In this document: positions 1-11,228 of the stretch, piece by piece | Layout of the letters: every line of letters starts with the position of its first letter | How positions within the stretch are numbered: position 1 is the first letter of the stretch | Source of the DNA: Ulota crispa | Taxonomy: Eukaryota > Streptophyta > Bryopsida > Orthotrichales > Orthotrichaceae | Length of the DNA: 64,000 nucleotides | Direction of reading: 5' to 3' | Assembly (NCBI GenBank): GCA_963920765.1 | Contig: OY987249.1 | Span: 6,678,188-6,742,187 of the forward strand | Translations under genes and position numbers: made by a program | The notes under the pieces: model-generated | What the model saw: the letters and a program-made list of their open reading frames with translations, nothing else | What the model was told of the DNA's origin: nothing | Databases searched by the model: none

Positions 1-10
1 TTCCTTTCAG

Positions 11-1874
11 GGATGGGCTCCTCAAGCACGTGGCTCAGGACATCTTTAAACTTGCCAAGGTATGGGCTGTGCTCCCAATTTACGGTCTTCCTCTGACAAT
101 ACAATCTCTCTGTGTAATTACAGTGAGCTTCCTGGTATCTATATTTTGTTTTAGGGGAAATTACAAATAGGGGCATGAAAACAAAAAATATTACAGATAG
201 GGGCACAGTTTCAAAATAATTACAAATAGGGGCACAATTTCAAAATAATTTGTAAATTTTTGTAAATTTTTTTGGTTTGGACGTTGGTTGATTTAGATAC
301 ATCACATTAAATGTAAGATAACTTCCAAAGAACTTAGAGACCTCTCCAAAAATCGTCATCCCCTTTACTAAGATTTCTTAATTTAGGCTTGATTTGGAGA
401 GGCCTTTAAGTTTTTCAAAAGTCAACTAATATTTAATGTGATGTATCTAAATCAAACAATGCCCAAACCAAAAAAATTTACAAAAATTTACAAATTATTT
501 TGAAATTGTGCCCCTATCTGTAATGTTTTTTGTTTTTATGCTCCTATTTGTAATTTCCCCTTTGTTTTATATCTTCCTGTAACTTTTTCTTGCAACAACT
601 TTTTAACGTGTCAAGGACTGTAACACATGTCGTTGTGCTGACCATTCCCGTTCAGATACGTTCAGAATGATACATGTCATTCGCACTTGTAGCTAAATAA
701 AAGAACTTAAATTTGGCTCACAATAATTGCACGGAAAGGTGTACTGAATTTTGGACATGTATTACATCTGTATGGTCCAGAGACAAGTCCACAAGAATAT
801 TGACCTCTAAAGGACCAAGGTTTCACGAGGCCAAAATGAATAATCCGATTGCTGGCTAAATTCTATCCAGCAGGATCAGTGAAAAACATTTGCATATGAT
901 GGTTACACAACAAGTAAGATTGATCAAAGAATTTCCATATGATCAACTGAAAAGTACTAAGAAAATATTGGCCCACTTTGAGCCTCTCGGCACCTTGGGG
1001 GTGAAGCTCGATCACATTCTGAAAACATGTGATCTTCACAAACAGATGTTTTCAGGATCGTGTGTATTAAACGACGATATGCTATTAGAAGTATGTTACT
1101 AAAGCTTGCCTGGGATGCAGGATGGATTATCTCGGCGAGACCTCAACGAGATAGGGTTTCTGAAGGATATTCAGGAAACTGTGACAACAGGTGAGTCTTG
1201 CTTTTCTTTCTTGATTGACTCAAGGATTCTGAGATTCTGGTGTGCATGTTGCAAGCAATTGTACTTCAGTTGAGTTCAGAATGGTAACTGATTACCTTCC
1301 TGCTCTAGCTTTCATTAACTTGTTTGAAGTACAACGCATGCAACGCTGAAGGCATCTAGGTGGAATGGGATAGAATAGCGGAAAATAATGCTCATATTTT
1401 TTTGGGAAAATTTCATGGATACCTCTGAAGTTTGCAATATTTTCATAGATACCCCTGCTTTTTCAGAAATATCACAAATACCCTTCAATCGGATCAAAAA
1501 TTTAGATGTTTGTTTTGTTATGCATGTCACTTGCTTCTCCCTTTGTACGTACACTACTTCTTTCTTGTTATGCATGCGCACAAAGGAAGAAGGGAAGTGG
1601 GAAGTGGCATGCACAACAAAACAAACGCCTATATTTTTTAGTCCAAGGGTATTTGTGATATTTCTGAAAAAGCAGGGGTATCTATGAAAACATTGCAAAC
1701 TTTAGGGGTATCCATGAAATTTTCCCTTTTTTTGGACTTTCAATAAATTTAACATGCGGGCTTTTTTCGTTTTTGTTGTGCTCAGGTGTCACTCCTGCAG
1801 AACGTCTTTTGGAGCTCTATCATGGGAAGTGGAGCGAAAGCGTGGATCCTGTGTTCGAGAAGCTTTTGTATTAG
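11..1874 (+). CDS. GSH1: Glutamate-cysteine ligase, plant type, C-terminal three exons (partial)
   Basis: This enzyme joins glutamate and cysteine through the gamma-carboxyl, using ATP, and is the first and rate-limiting step of glutathione synthesis (mainly plastidic in plants). Three exons are visible: 11-59, 1121-1190 and 1786-1874. Each has AG/GT borders and the phases agree. They encode [16 protein letters not shown], then [16 protein letters not shown] and onward, then [16 protein letters not shown] and a C-terminus [10 protein letters not shown] followed by TAG. This closely matches the remembered C-terminus of plant GSH1, including the terminal VFEELLY-type motif. The gene starts left of the window, so the catalytic core and regulatory cysteines are not visible. 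Its last two introns each carry a Mutator-like MITE (154-560 and 1404-1726). The identity is strong; exon borders are inferred by eye. Confidence 0.93.
154..560. mobile_element. Mutator-like MITE, family A, copy 1
   Basis: Long imperfect inverted repeat beginning GGGGAAATTACAAATAGGGG and ending in its complement. It is flanked on both sides by the 9-bp duplication TTTGTTTTA (145-153 and 561-569). A 9-bp target duplication suggests a Mutator-like origin. It has no coding capacity and lies in a GSH1 intron. Other copies are at 10122-10474 and 16762-17140. Confidence 0.85.
1404..1726. mobile_element. Mutator-like MITE, family B, copy 1
   Basis: Terminal inverted repeats GGGAAAATTTCATGGATACC and complement, with subterminal inverted repeats containing a CTTTTTCAGAAAT core. 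It sits in the last GSH1 intron. The flanks are T-runs, so the target duplication is unclear here, but copies at 33227 and 53394 have perfect 9-bp duplications. The open frames inside (for example 1315-1698) come from the palindrome and are not genes. Confidence 0.85.
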
Positions 1875-3951
1875 TTACACTCCACTGTTGCAAAAGCTTC
1901 TGAAATAAACAAGAGAAGGATGCAGATAAGCTTACCTTATGATGTTTGTGGTGTCGAGGATTTGACCGTTTGTCAAAACAGGTGTGATCAGGAGAGTTGT
2001 GAATGATATATTTGCAATAAATAGCCAAATATTGACTACGTTTTAGTTCAAACTAGTGAACTGGGCTAATGCAACAAGTATTTTTAATGTAGAGCTGTGC
2101 CATCTTTGAAGGTTTTATGTGGATCAGCGACATGGACGTGGTTTGGATTATCATATCCAGTAGGGCTCAGCCGCTGATAGATTGTTCCTAGCGCTTGTCT
2201 GCTCTAAAAATGCAGTCACTTGACATTGTGGTGCATTTTGTGCACCAATTCAAAAGAGCATTGCTTGCTAGGTTGGTGGAATTTATTCAATCTTATGCAA
2301 TATTGCAAATATGAAGCAATGAAGAGGTTTCTGTTCTAAAATGTTCCCATGATTGAAAGCGTTTCTCTTTTTAGATGCATCTTTGAAGCGGTGGGCTTAG
2401 TGTACAATGTGCGATTCAGTTGATTTTTTAAGTATAAAGGCCTAAGGATTAAGTAACACTTTGACGTTACTGGTAGCTAGTTTTGCAGGCAGTTATGTTT
2501 GCAGCTATACTTGTGTTTACTACATAAAACTACAATACAATGAATGGTTGCCATTTGTATAGAAATAACTTCCATTGGGATAATGTGTAATGCAGTCATT
2601 GTTTGACTTGTTGATTTTACCTTACCTACAATTATTTTTGAAGGAAATAGCATTAAAGTGTGGTGAAAAGATAAATATCTTGTTGTTGAACGAGCAAAAA
2701 ACCTTTGACACTTTCATTGAGTACTCTTAATATGAAATAGTATGTCCTTTCTGTGGAGGTGAAAAGAAATGCCTATTGAGATCTGCTTGAGTTCATTGAT
2801 ACAGCTCCAAGCCCAAGATCAATTAAAAAAAAAAAAGATCACCACCACTTTGATGAGTAGCTACTCTGAAGTAATTTTTTTTTTTTTTTTGCTTCATGCA
2901 AGAATCTATGTTTGTCATTTTGAGTGTAATTAAGTTCATGCAAAGTTTGCATACTTCTTTGCTACCTTGATGTTAAAAACAAAACAAATAGTCAAGACTT
3001 AAATTGGGAGAAGAAGCATGCAATTCGTAATCTAAACTTAGAAAGACAATCAATCTTGAACTATTCATGTTCAAGTACAATGTTGATTTTAGCTTTCAAA
3101 GGAAACATTCTATTATGAAAGCCAACAACGTAACGGTATTGCAAGTAGATTGTAGGCATTTCTATATAAAATCTTGAAATAGGATCTTCTAGGCCTCTAC
3201 TTGGTTGCGAGAAGATCGAGCTTCCAATCTTGCAACCAGCCTTTGTTTTGGTAGCCACCTTTGACAAATTTTGGCCCATGAAAGACCTTCACTCCAAATA
3301 TACCTCAATCTCACGAGGAGGACAACAGAGCACTAATTGTCGTTGAAAAAAATTCCCTGCTTGCAACACACAAAGGAGCTACATTGACCATATTTACAAA
3401 GTAAGTGTTCAATCATTTCCAACATAGCAGCAATAAGAATGGGCTTATTGATGAATGTGGTAACTATCTTGTCTTAGTTCCTTGTATTCACAAGAGCACA
3501 CATGCTACAGAAAAAGTGTATACAATGACTCCTTTGAGTCATAATTTAACCATTGTTCAATCATTTGGACACACCTTTACTTCAATTTAAGCGTACTATG
3601 TGATTAGAACATACATACAGTGAACCTAAACAAAGCATAATTGATTTTATTGACACATTCAAGGTCAATTACTTGAGAGATGAAATTTGAGGTCATCCAC
3701 CACAACTTGGAAATGCCTTGACTGGCACCAAAATTTAACATGTGTGAAATGAAATCCCATAAAACAATCCTCAATGCTTAATGTAAAACCATAAATAAGA
3801 TGGACTCTTTCATGAAAAATGGAATTATGAATTTTGATTTTGAGGAAAATGGAGTCAACGTTTTGTTTTCCTCATGAACACTCTAGTAGCATGAGAAAAC
3901 ACAATATATGCAACAACAACAAAAAAAGGAATATGCTTTTCTTACACCAAA

Positions 3952-4384
3952 TCATTAGAGGAAAAATGAGCTCAAGAGAAGGCCCCTATGGGAAGTGGTT
4001 GGAGGGGTCAAAAGCATTTAAATGTAACGTCCTTTTTCAAATAAAAAGAGACTAATACCCTATATCCACTTACAAGTACTTCATGAGAGTAATTTATTTT
4101 ACAATATCATATGCTTTTTGTTTGATGAGTGTCCTTGTTTAACTAGGAGTTCTAGTCCTAGTTTATTCCTGTGTCCCACTAAAGGTCCTTGCATTTGTCA
4201 TTGTCATGTTATAATATTGTTTTCCATCATCAATCCTTTTGTTATGTACCATGGTACATTTGAGTACTTCACACAAGGTAGAGACCCTTGTGTAAGTACC
4301 TTACCTATGCTTCTCCTACCTCAATAAATAGAGTGGTTTGTCAAGGTGTAGGGGCCTTCTCTTGAGCTCATTTTTCCTCTAATG
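3952..4384. repeat. Foldback (inverted) repeat
   Basis: A stretch at 3952-3988 containing GAGGAAAAATGAGCTCAAG is repeated in reverse complement at 4350-4384. Weaker pairing extends outward (ATGGAGTC near 3848 against GACTCCAT near 4391). It resembles a foldback transposon remnant. Frames at 3834-4055 and 4118-4327 inside it show no protein character. Confidence 0.6.
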
Positions 4385-4439
4385 TTTATTTGACTCCATT
4401 TTTCATGGAATTCCCATTTTTATCAAGTTCCACATTGCT

Positions 4440-4705
4440 TGTTAGAATTTCTATTATAAAGCAAAAAGTGTTTATGAATGGATGGGAATTCAAAATTCTC
4501 ATTTAACACAAGAAATTTAATTTCCTTAGTTATAAAGCATTGGGTGTTAAGCATTAGGTATATGTTGCACCAAAAAATCAAAATTCAAAAGAGGGGGGAG
4601 TTGTAGAGGGCTAGGGGAAGGAGAGAAAAAGGTAGAGAAGGGAGAGTGAAAAGTCACAAAAGATAAAGAGACAATGCAAAGTGCGGGCAAGGTATACCTG
4701 TTGAC
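4440..4705. repeat. Dispersed purine-rich repeat, family H
   Basis: Unit of the form (GGGTGTTAAGCATTAGGT)...(GAGAGTGAAAAGTCAC)...(GACAATGCAAAGTG). Related copies occur near 46385-46580 and 55935-56135 in the same orientation, and reversed near 7060-7370 and 8225-8310. No terminal repeats were identified. It is probably an old, unclassified transposon. Confidence 0.5.
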
Positions 4706-5223
4706 ATAAGCTAATCATTAGATACTTGTCATCATATGATTAGTTGCAACCAGTGAAAATATTTTGGATGAAGCGGCCTTAGGTTTTTTTTTAAAATACA
4801 AAATGGTTGAATAGCAAGGATGGCTACAATTTTTTTACAAATGGAAAGTTGGATGCTTTCAACCTTTCATCAAAGCTAAATCTCATGATGGTTTTGAGAA
4901 ACATTAAAATAATGCATTAATAGGGTGAGGCAACATCAAGTGGAATCCTAAAAATCATGCTTCTACTTCCAAACCCGTGTATAAAAGTAGGCTAAATATT
5001 TTGAATTTTTTCAAAAAATACTATAGAACAATTAGTCACACCAATTTTTATTTAGCAAAAAAGCAATAATTAGCACAAAACAATTTCACTGGTTGCAACC
5101 TTTTTCAAGTGTGATATGCAAATTGAATATATGAAGATGTTGAGTAACCGAGATTCTCAAAATTAATTAGGAGAGAAGATTGTGGATTAGTGCAAAACGT
5201 CGGTGGTGGCAACTGAGTCGTTG

Positions 5224-8200
5224 ATGGAAGATTCCAAAGAGTCTTCATCTAAAAACCCGGGGTATTGTGATGTTGTTGATGTGGATACCAAAGGCTACTG
5301 TGTTCAACAAACGGTGAGTTTCATTTAATGCCATAATTAACAAAATCAGGACTATCCATGCAAGTTTGGAATGTTCGCAAAAACATAAGAAGGCTTTTAA
5401 ATGTTGAGGGATACAGATCTCTCAATGTTTTGCATACGTTTCCAAACTAGGGTTTTTAGAGAATTGGCATTTAGAATATTGTTATTTGGTTATAATTGCA
5501 AAAAAATCACTTGAAACTTGAAAGTATCAAATAAACTATTGGCCATTAAAAAAAAACCAATTATAGTACATTACAATATAAATGAAGAAAATTTATAGGA
5601 AATAAATGGTGCATGCCTACGAAAACTAAGTTGAAATTGGGAAATGCTAAATTTTAGTCAGTGAAGCTAAAATTTTGCTCCAAACCTTTTGTTTTTGAAT
5701 TTTCATTTATGGACCTTAAAGAATTAGTTAAACACCAATTATTGTTCTCAGTAGTGTTATGTGCAACAAGACATTATGTTTTGATATTATGAAGCCAAGT
5801 GCCTTTTGCAACAAAGTTATCAATGGATCGTGGTATCACATTTAATTAAATCTTAACTATCAATTTGAGTTTTTTTGCAAAACATCAAGATCTCCTCTTG
5901 TTGAGTTACATAGACCTCTTGATGTTTTGATAAACCTCATAGTATAATGCATAGATTCCCCAATATTTTGCATAGACCTCCCTAAAAAGTACATTGAGCT
6001 CAACATAGAGCCTGTATGCAAAGCACCAAGAAATCACTTGATGCTTGGTATGTAAATAAGTATTTTTGGACTCTTGAGCTTAGGCTATCCAAATTTAGTT
6101 AAATACGACAATGTACATATTTCCATAACTTGGTTTGGAAATTATGGGGTGGCTAGTACAACATTTGAAGCTTTGATCAATTTCTAACTTTTTTGTATGC
6201 ATCATATCAAGTTGACTACTTCATTACAAGGGATTTGGGCCCAAGAAGGGGCCCCTTCCCCAAACCATGGGAACTTTGGGCCCATTTCCCCAAAACATGG
6301 GAACACTTCCACATGAGCACACTGACTTGGTCAAAGTTTGACCACGTTAGATGATATGATTAAGAATAAATGAATAAATAAATAAATAAAAATAAAAATA
6401 ATATCTTTTGACGACTAGCAAGGGCTAGTTCCCAACATTGGGAACAACCAAACTCACAGCCCCTTGGAGGGCTCAATTTCTTCCTAATGCAAATTTCACC
6501 TTTTGGGTAGCTAGTCTTTTTGGCCACCACAACAAAAACAAACATGTCCTCAAAACATTTATTAGTTGGTGAATATTGCAATTGACCATGTATGGATTCA
6601 CCCACTTACAATTGATATACATTGATTCCATCAATTTAGATAGTAAGTAAATGGATCCATCTAGGCTTTGTGATGGTATATGATTTAATTTAATTCAACT
6701 AAATTTTTATAATTTTTGCTTTTTTCCTGAAAATTATTAAAAACCTAAGATTTTGTGGGGATGGTATATACATGAGGTCTGTAATAATACATTTGCTCGT
6801 ATTTAACCCAGATGTGCAGAATTAGGGACCCTAAGCCAAGCTTGGATTTTTATTCAAGAGTTTTGGGCATGACGTAAGTTTTTTTATTTTTATCAATAGT
6901 GTTCTACAATATTGAAATACTGGCAAATTCTTTTTTTCATTTTTTTTTAATGTGTTACATCCATTGTCAAAGTATAAGTAAGTTGTGATTTGTAATGTTG
7001 TTATAATAGCTAAGAAAACCACGGTCTATTAACTACCTATTAAAATGCCTTGCCCACATTTTGAGCTGTTTTTCTCTTAATTTTTGGTAACCTTACAATC
7101 TTGTTTTCCCTCTTCCCACCTCAAATTTCATGTGACTTCTCACCCTCCTTTTCCTTGCCTTTTCCCTCCCTCCTCCCCTTTAAATTTTTAGTAATTTTTC
7201 ACCCCCACCCCTAAACTTGCCTTTTTCTCTCCATGTTTTTTTTATGAACTTCAAATTATTGGTGACAAATATACACCCAATGCTTGACTCACAATGCACA
7301 AAAGAGGTTTTCAAATTTTGGGTGTTAATAGAGAATTTTGAATCTCCTATGACTCACACACACGTGTTGTTTTATAATGGAGAAGTACTATAAATGCAAG
7401 TATGAACTTTTTGTGTCTTTGAACAATTGAAGATCATTGGATGTTTTGCTTATATCTAAATTGTATGTATTGCTTGTATTCCTTAATATTTTACATATAC
7501 CTCTCTAAATATTGCAAACCATTGCAATCAAGTCAATTTCTAAATTATTATTTATGAACTTCAAATGAGTCATAAGTAACTACGTATGGCAAAAACGTGG
7601 TACTACTCTCTTACATAAAATAAGCTACACTCACAGTGCACTTACTTTTTAACAAAAGCTACAAAATTTGTTGAGCTACCAGTAGCTTTGCAGAGACATT
7701 GCAAAAAGGATAGAACCTCTCGTAAAATAGTTGCATGTTATAAGTAGTGTGCTAATACAAAGGCTTTAATGCAAAATTTATCAAAAAAATAATTAGTCTA
7801 TAATGGAATTCAATATTTTTGAAAAAAACCAAGTCCCGTTTTTGCAAATAGTACGTCTCTTTATTTATTTTTCAAAAATTATTAAGACAAATGCGCTTGT
7901 TGCAAAATACTAACTACTTGGAAAATTTAATTCAAAACTACATCATGATACTTGAAAAAATCTCATTTTTGCAAACTTTACGGTTTTTTTTGTTTATGGA
8001 CTCTCGTAATTATAAAAATCGATTGAATGATGTAGGCTCATTAAGAGAATCGACTTCCCGGAGGCCAAATTTAGCTTATATTTCCTGGGGTACCTTGAGG
8101 TATGACACTTTATTTCTTGCCTTTTAATTGAATTTTTATATTGCAAACTTTTGCACTAGTTTTCTAAGCTTAAAAATATACGAGCAACCTTACCAGATTT

Positions 8201-11200
8201 TTACGCAGGTTCACATATTTTTCTTTCTTTCCGCAACTTTTCACCCTCCCTTTCCTGCCCTCTCTTTTTGAATTTCCACTAGAAGACACCCAATGATTTA
8301 TAAAAAATCGACATAAGTTCAAGTTATGAAATGAAACATCTTTATTTTTGACAATTCTATAGTTCCCATTTTATTGAAAATGCCTTATAGGCTCTTGATG
8401 AGTTGAATCTTTGGAATGGTTTATATATATAATGATTTTCTTTCAGGACTGCTTTTTGTACTGACATTTAATTTAAATTTAAACTTTTAGGACCCAGCAA
8501 CAATTCCTGCAGAAAAATTGGAGAAAACGGCATTCTTATTGAATTGCAAAGCTAACGTAGAGCTCACTCAGTAAGGTTCATTTTATCCACTTTTTACCTA
8601 AGTACCATTGGTTTTTTTTTTCAATTTTCACATGCTGGTTTTTCATCCATGATTTTGTATTTCATTAAACTTTTAGTACTCGAAGTCTAGTAACAACGAT
8701 CCAAAAAGAGAAAGCTTGGGAAATATTAGTAAAACATTCGGAGCTATGGATGTTTAGACGTAGTCTTCACTTACATGGACAGTCCGAAATTAATTATGTT
8801 GTCATTTTGGTGTCTGTTATGAGAATATTATATGAGAATACTAGTGGACTTGTGTACCCGCCATTCTGGCGGAAGGTTGTTATACCCATGTTATTCTCAT
8901 GCCNNNNNNNNNNNNNNNNNNNNNNNNNNNNNNNNNNNNNNNNNNNNNNNNNNNNNNNNNNNNNNNNNNNNNNNNNNNNNNNNNNNNNNNNNNNNNNNNN
9001 NNNNNNNNNNNNNNNNNNNNNNNNNNNNNNNNNNNNNNNNNNNNNNNNNNNNNNNNNNNNNNNNNNNNNNNNNNNNNNNNNNNNNNNNNNNNNNNNNNNN
9101 NNNCAAGGTTATTAACAATTTAAGTTTTTGTTCAATCTCGTACCTTCTTCTACCTAATGTTTTTTTTAAGAATGAAAATTAATTATTTAAAAAAAAATTC
9201 CAAAGGTTTTCAACTCCATTTTTTGCAATAAAAAAATAAAACTTCAAAATTTGAGGTGCAAAAATTTTAAGTTAAAAAAGTTCACAATCTAATAATCTAA
9301 AAATGCAAGGAGCAAAAAAGTTTGTTTTTTACATTTTAAAAGCAAATATCTTGCAATTTGTGCGGTCCAAGTTTTTGAATTTATTTTCTCACATTCTTAT
9401 ACTAATCTCGTACAAAATTTTGTAGTTAGATATGCAAAAAGACCAATTTTCAAGCTTTTGTATTCTTTGCCATAGAAATGACAATTTTGAGTGTCTTTTG
9501 ACAAAATAAAGACCCTAATCCTTTAGGGACTAATCAAAGACACATCTCTTGAAAAATTTGCTAATTTTTAGTTTTCCATTTGATTTTCAGCTTAGAATTG
9601 ATTCCCACTCATGAAATCTTGGCTCACCGCTCATGACTCAATGTTTTACACTCATAAAATAGCCTCATCCAATCAAATTTGACCACGCACACTATGGATC
9701 TAGTTGGTCATATTCAAAATTCCCCTATCTTTTTGCCAATGGACTATTTTAACGTAAATTCAATTCTTCATAAAATTACAATGAACCTTACATTTGTTAC
9801 AATTTGTGACCCATTCCTTAAACTTGCAAAATCATTGCTTGTGATATTTTCATATGGCATGTGACATTTTCATCAATACGGTGTCATTAAACTTGCAAAA
9901 TCATTGCTTGTGATGACATCTGACATTCTCATAAATATGGTGTGTGAAGGGGGTGAAGCTTTAATATGATCAAGTACAACAGTAACTAACTATGCCTTGA
10001 TTCCTTGAATTGTGAGGTGTAGTAATTGGGGGACGGAATTTGGTCCATACTTCAAAGGCTATCACAATGGAAATAGTGAACCACGAGGTTATGGTAAGTG
10101 TTTTTGTTTTTGTTTTTTTATGGGGAAGTCATAAATAGGGGCCCAAAAACAAAAATTATTACAAATAGGGGTATAGTTTCAAATAATTATAAATGGGGGC
10201 AGTTTTAGTTTCTTTTTTTTTGTAGATTTGTGTAAAATTTTGATTTAGATATTGATTGATTTAGATACATCACAAAAAAATGTTAACTAGCTTCCAAAAA
10301 ATTAAGAGACCTTTCTAAATCAAGCCAAAATAAGGAAATTTTAGTAAAGGGTCTTGAAATTATTCCCCTATTTAATTTTTTTTTGAAACTATGCCCCTAT
10401 CTATAATATTTTTTGTTTTTGTGCTCCTATTTGTAATACTTTTTTGTTTTTGTGCTCCTATTTATAATTTCTCCTTTGTTTTTATTTTTTATTCCTATGA
10501 GTCCATTCAAGGGAAGTGGTTCACATGATGATTCATGTCCCCTTGAATTCTCAAAACTTATGGAAAAGATTGGGGATGTGATGTTCAGGGCACATTGGTA
10601 TAACAGTTCCGGATGTCTTCCGGGCATGCCAGCGTTTTCAAAGGCTTGGAGTGAGATTTGTAAAGCGGCCAGACGAAGGTCAGTTTGCATTAAATCTAGA
10701 GTCTCTTAATTTATATATTTCTGGAACAAAATTTATATTTATAAGCATCATCCTCTAAAACCTTTACTTCCTCCGTCCCAAAAAAGATTGTCCACGTTCA
10801 ATCCCAACAAAATTTACCTTAGTGTTTAGTAGGCCATACAAAATTTCTTGTATCCAATTTAAAATTGAAATTGACAAACTCTTGCAATTACCTTTTTTAA
10901 TTCCTGTAGTATAAAATTGGGTTCATAAAAATTATGTCGTTTTCAGCATAATCAATGAAAGTAGTGCAAAATATATGTAATAAAAAAGCAAGGACAATCA
11001 ATTTGGGACTGAGGAGTATGAAGAAGGGCATTCTTCAAGTGGCTGAGATTTAATTTGGAGATAGTATTTGAAACATGAATAACAAAATGTAAAAGATTAG
11101 GTCATATTTAATGTATGGAAAGTGCAGGAAGGATGAAGGGACTAGCATTTATCAAGGACCCTGATGGGTATTGGATTGAAATCTTTGATGCCAATACCAT

Positions 11201-11228
11201 GTCCAAGTTGCTCAACGAGCAGCCCTAA
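5224..11228 (+). CDS. GLX1: Lactoylglutathione lyase (glyoxalase I), complete seven-exon gene
   Basis: Isomerises the methylglyoxal-glutathione hemithioacetal to S-lactoylglutathione, in the cytosol. Exons: 5224-5313, 6812-6873, 8036-8099, 8491-8570, 10023-10093, 10589-10678, 11128-11228. All are GT-AG with matching phases and give exactly 185 residues, the usual length. Diagnostic stretches are [93 protein letters not shown]. By comparison with the human enzyme the metal ligands are Q29, E96, H124 and E170, all present. There is no transit peptide. The C-terminus (ANTMSKLL) and the [11 protein letters not shown] loop look nearer the remembered human enzyme than the angiosperm one. Intron 4 contains the assembly gap, and intron 5 is mostly a family A MITE. 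Exon borders are inferred. Confidence 0.95.
7060..7370. repeat. Dispersed family H repeat, reversed copy, in GLX1 intron 2
   Basis: Pyrimidine-rich sequence (GACTTCTCACCCTCCTTTTC, then ACACCCAATGCTTGA) that is the reverse complement of the 4440-4705 repeat. A shorter relative is at 8225-8310 in intron 3 (CTTTTCACCCTCCCTTTCC). Non-coding. Confidence 0.5.
8671..8903 (+). other. Unexplained open frame abutting the assembly gap (GLX1 intron 4)
   Basis: After an acceptor-like CTTTTAG, a frame stays open for about 76 codons up to the gap (it includes [17 protein letters not shown] and [16 protein letters not shown]). It does not resemble glyoxalase, whose next exon is clearly at 10023. It may be a captured or inserted gene fragment, a transposon piece or chance. 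I do not recognise it. Confidence 0.2.
8904..9103. other. Assembly gap, 200 N
   Basis: A run of exactly 200 unknown bases inside GLX1 intron 4, probably a scaffold gap of nominal size. All translations across it are meaningless. Sequence just right of it (9104-9525) matches the interior and right end of the piggyBac-like element at 41586-42511, so the gap probably hides the rest of such an element. Confidence 0.99.
9104..9525. mobile_element. piggyBac-like element, right part, truncated by the gap
   Basis: Shares a long similarity with 42079-42511: starts CAAGGTTATTA, passes a CTACCTAATG stretch, and ends TGAGTGTCTTTTGACAAAAT then a degraded CCTTTAGGG terminus. The left end is lost in the gap. 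No coding capacity. Confidence 0.6.
10122..10474. mobile_element. Mutator-like MITE, family A, copy 2
   Basis: Diverged copy (GGGGAAGTCATAAATAGGGG at left, a TTTATAATTTCTCC end at right) with T-rich flanks. It begins 28 bases after the GLX1 exon 5 donor and makes up most of intron 5, so this intron has been enlarged or largely created by the insertion. Confidence 0.75.
10767..11016. mobile_element. Stowaway-like MITE, copy 1
   Basis: Ends CTTCCTCCGTCCCA and TGGGACTGAGGAG, flanked by TA on both sides. This is the typical Stowaway (Tc1/mariner-derived) terminus in plants. It lies in GLX1 intron 6. Confidence 0.75.

Larger units (their letters stand above)
1875..5223. other. Intergenic region between GSH1 and GLX1
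   Basis: GSH1 3' flank, with AATAAA-like sites near 1903 and 2016, followed by AT-rich DNA. It holds a foldback repeat (3952-4384) and a dispersed purine-rich repeat (about 4440-4705). No further gene was recognised. The GLX1 promoter should lie in the last several hundred bases, but no clear TATA box or motif stands out. Confidence 0.5.

Noticed and set aside
890..1102. 70-codon frame on the plus strand
   Set aside because: It lies wholly inside a GSH1 intron and overlaps no conserved segment. The true exon starts at 1121.
1315..1698. 127-codon minus and 99-codon plus frames
   Set aside because: Both are produced by the palindromic family B MITE and mirror each other.
8671..8760. Candidate GLX1 exon 5 after the ELT-H donor
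   Set aside because: The phase fits but the residues do not match glyoxalase. The exon at 10023 supplies NWGTE and the conserved YHNGNS.
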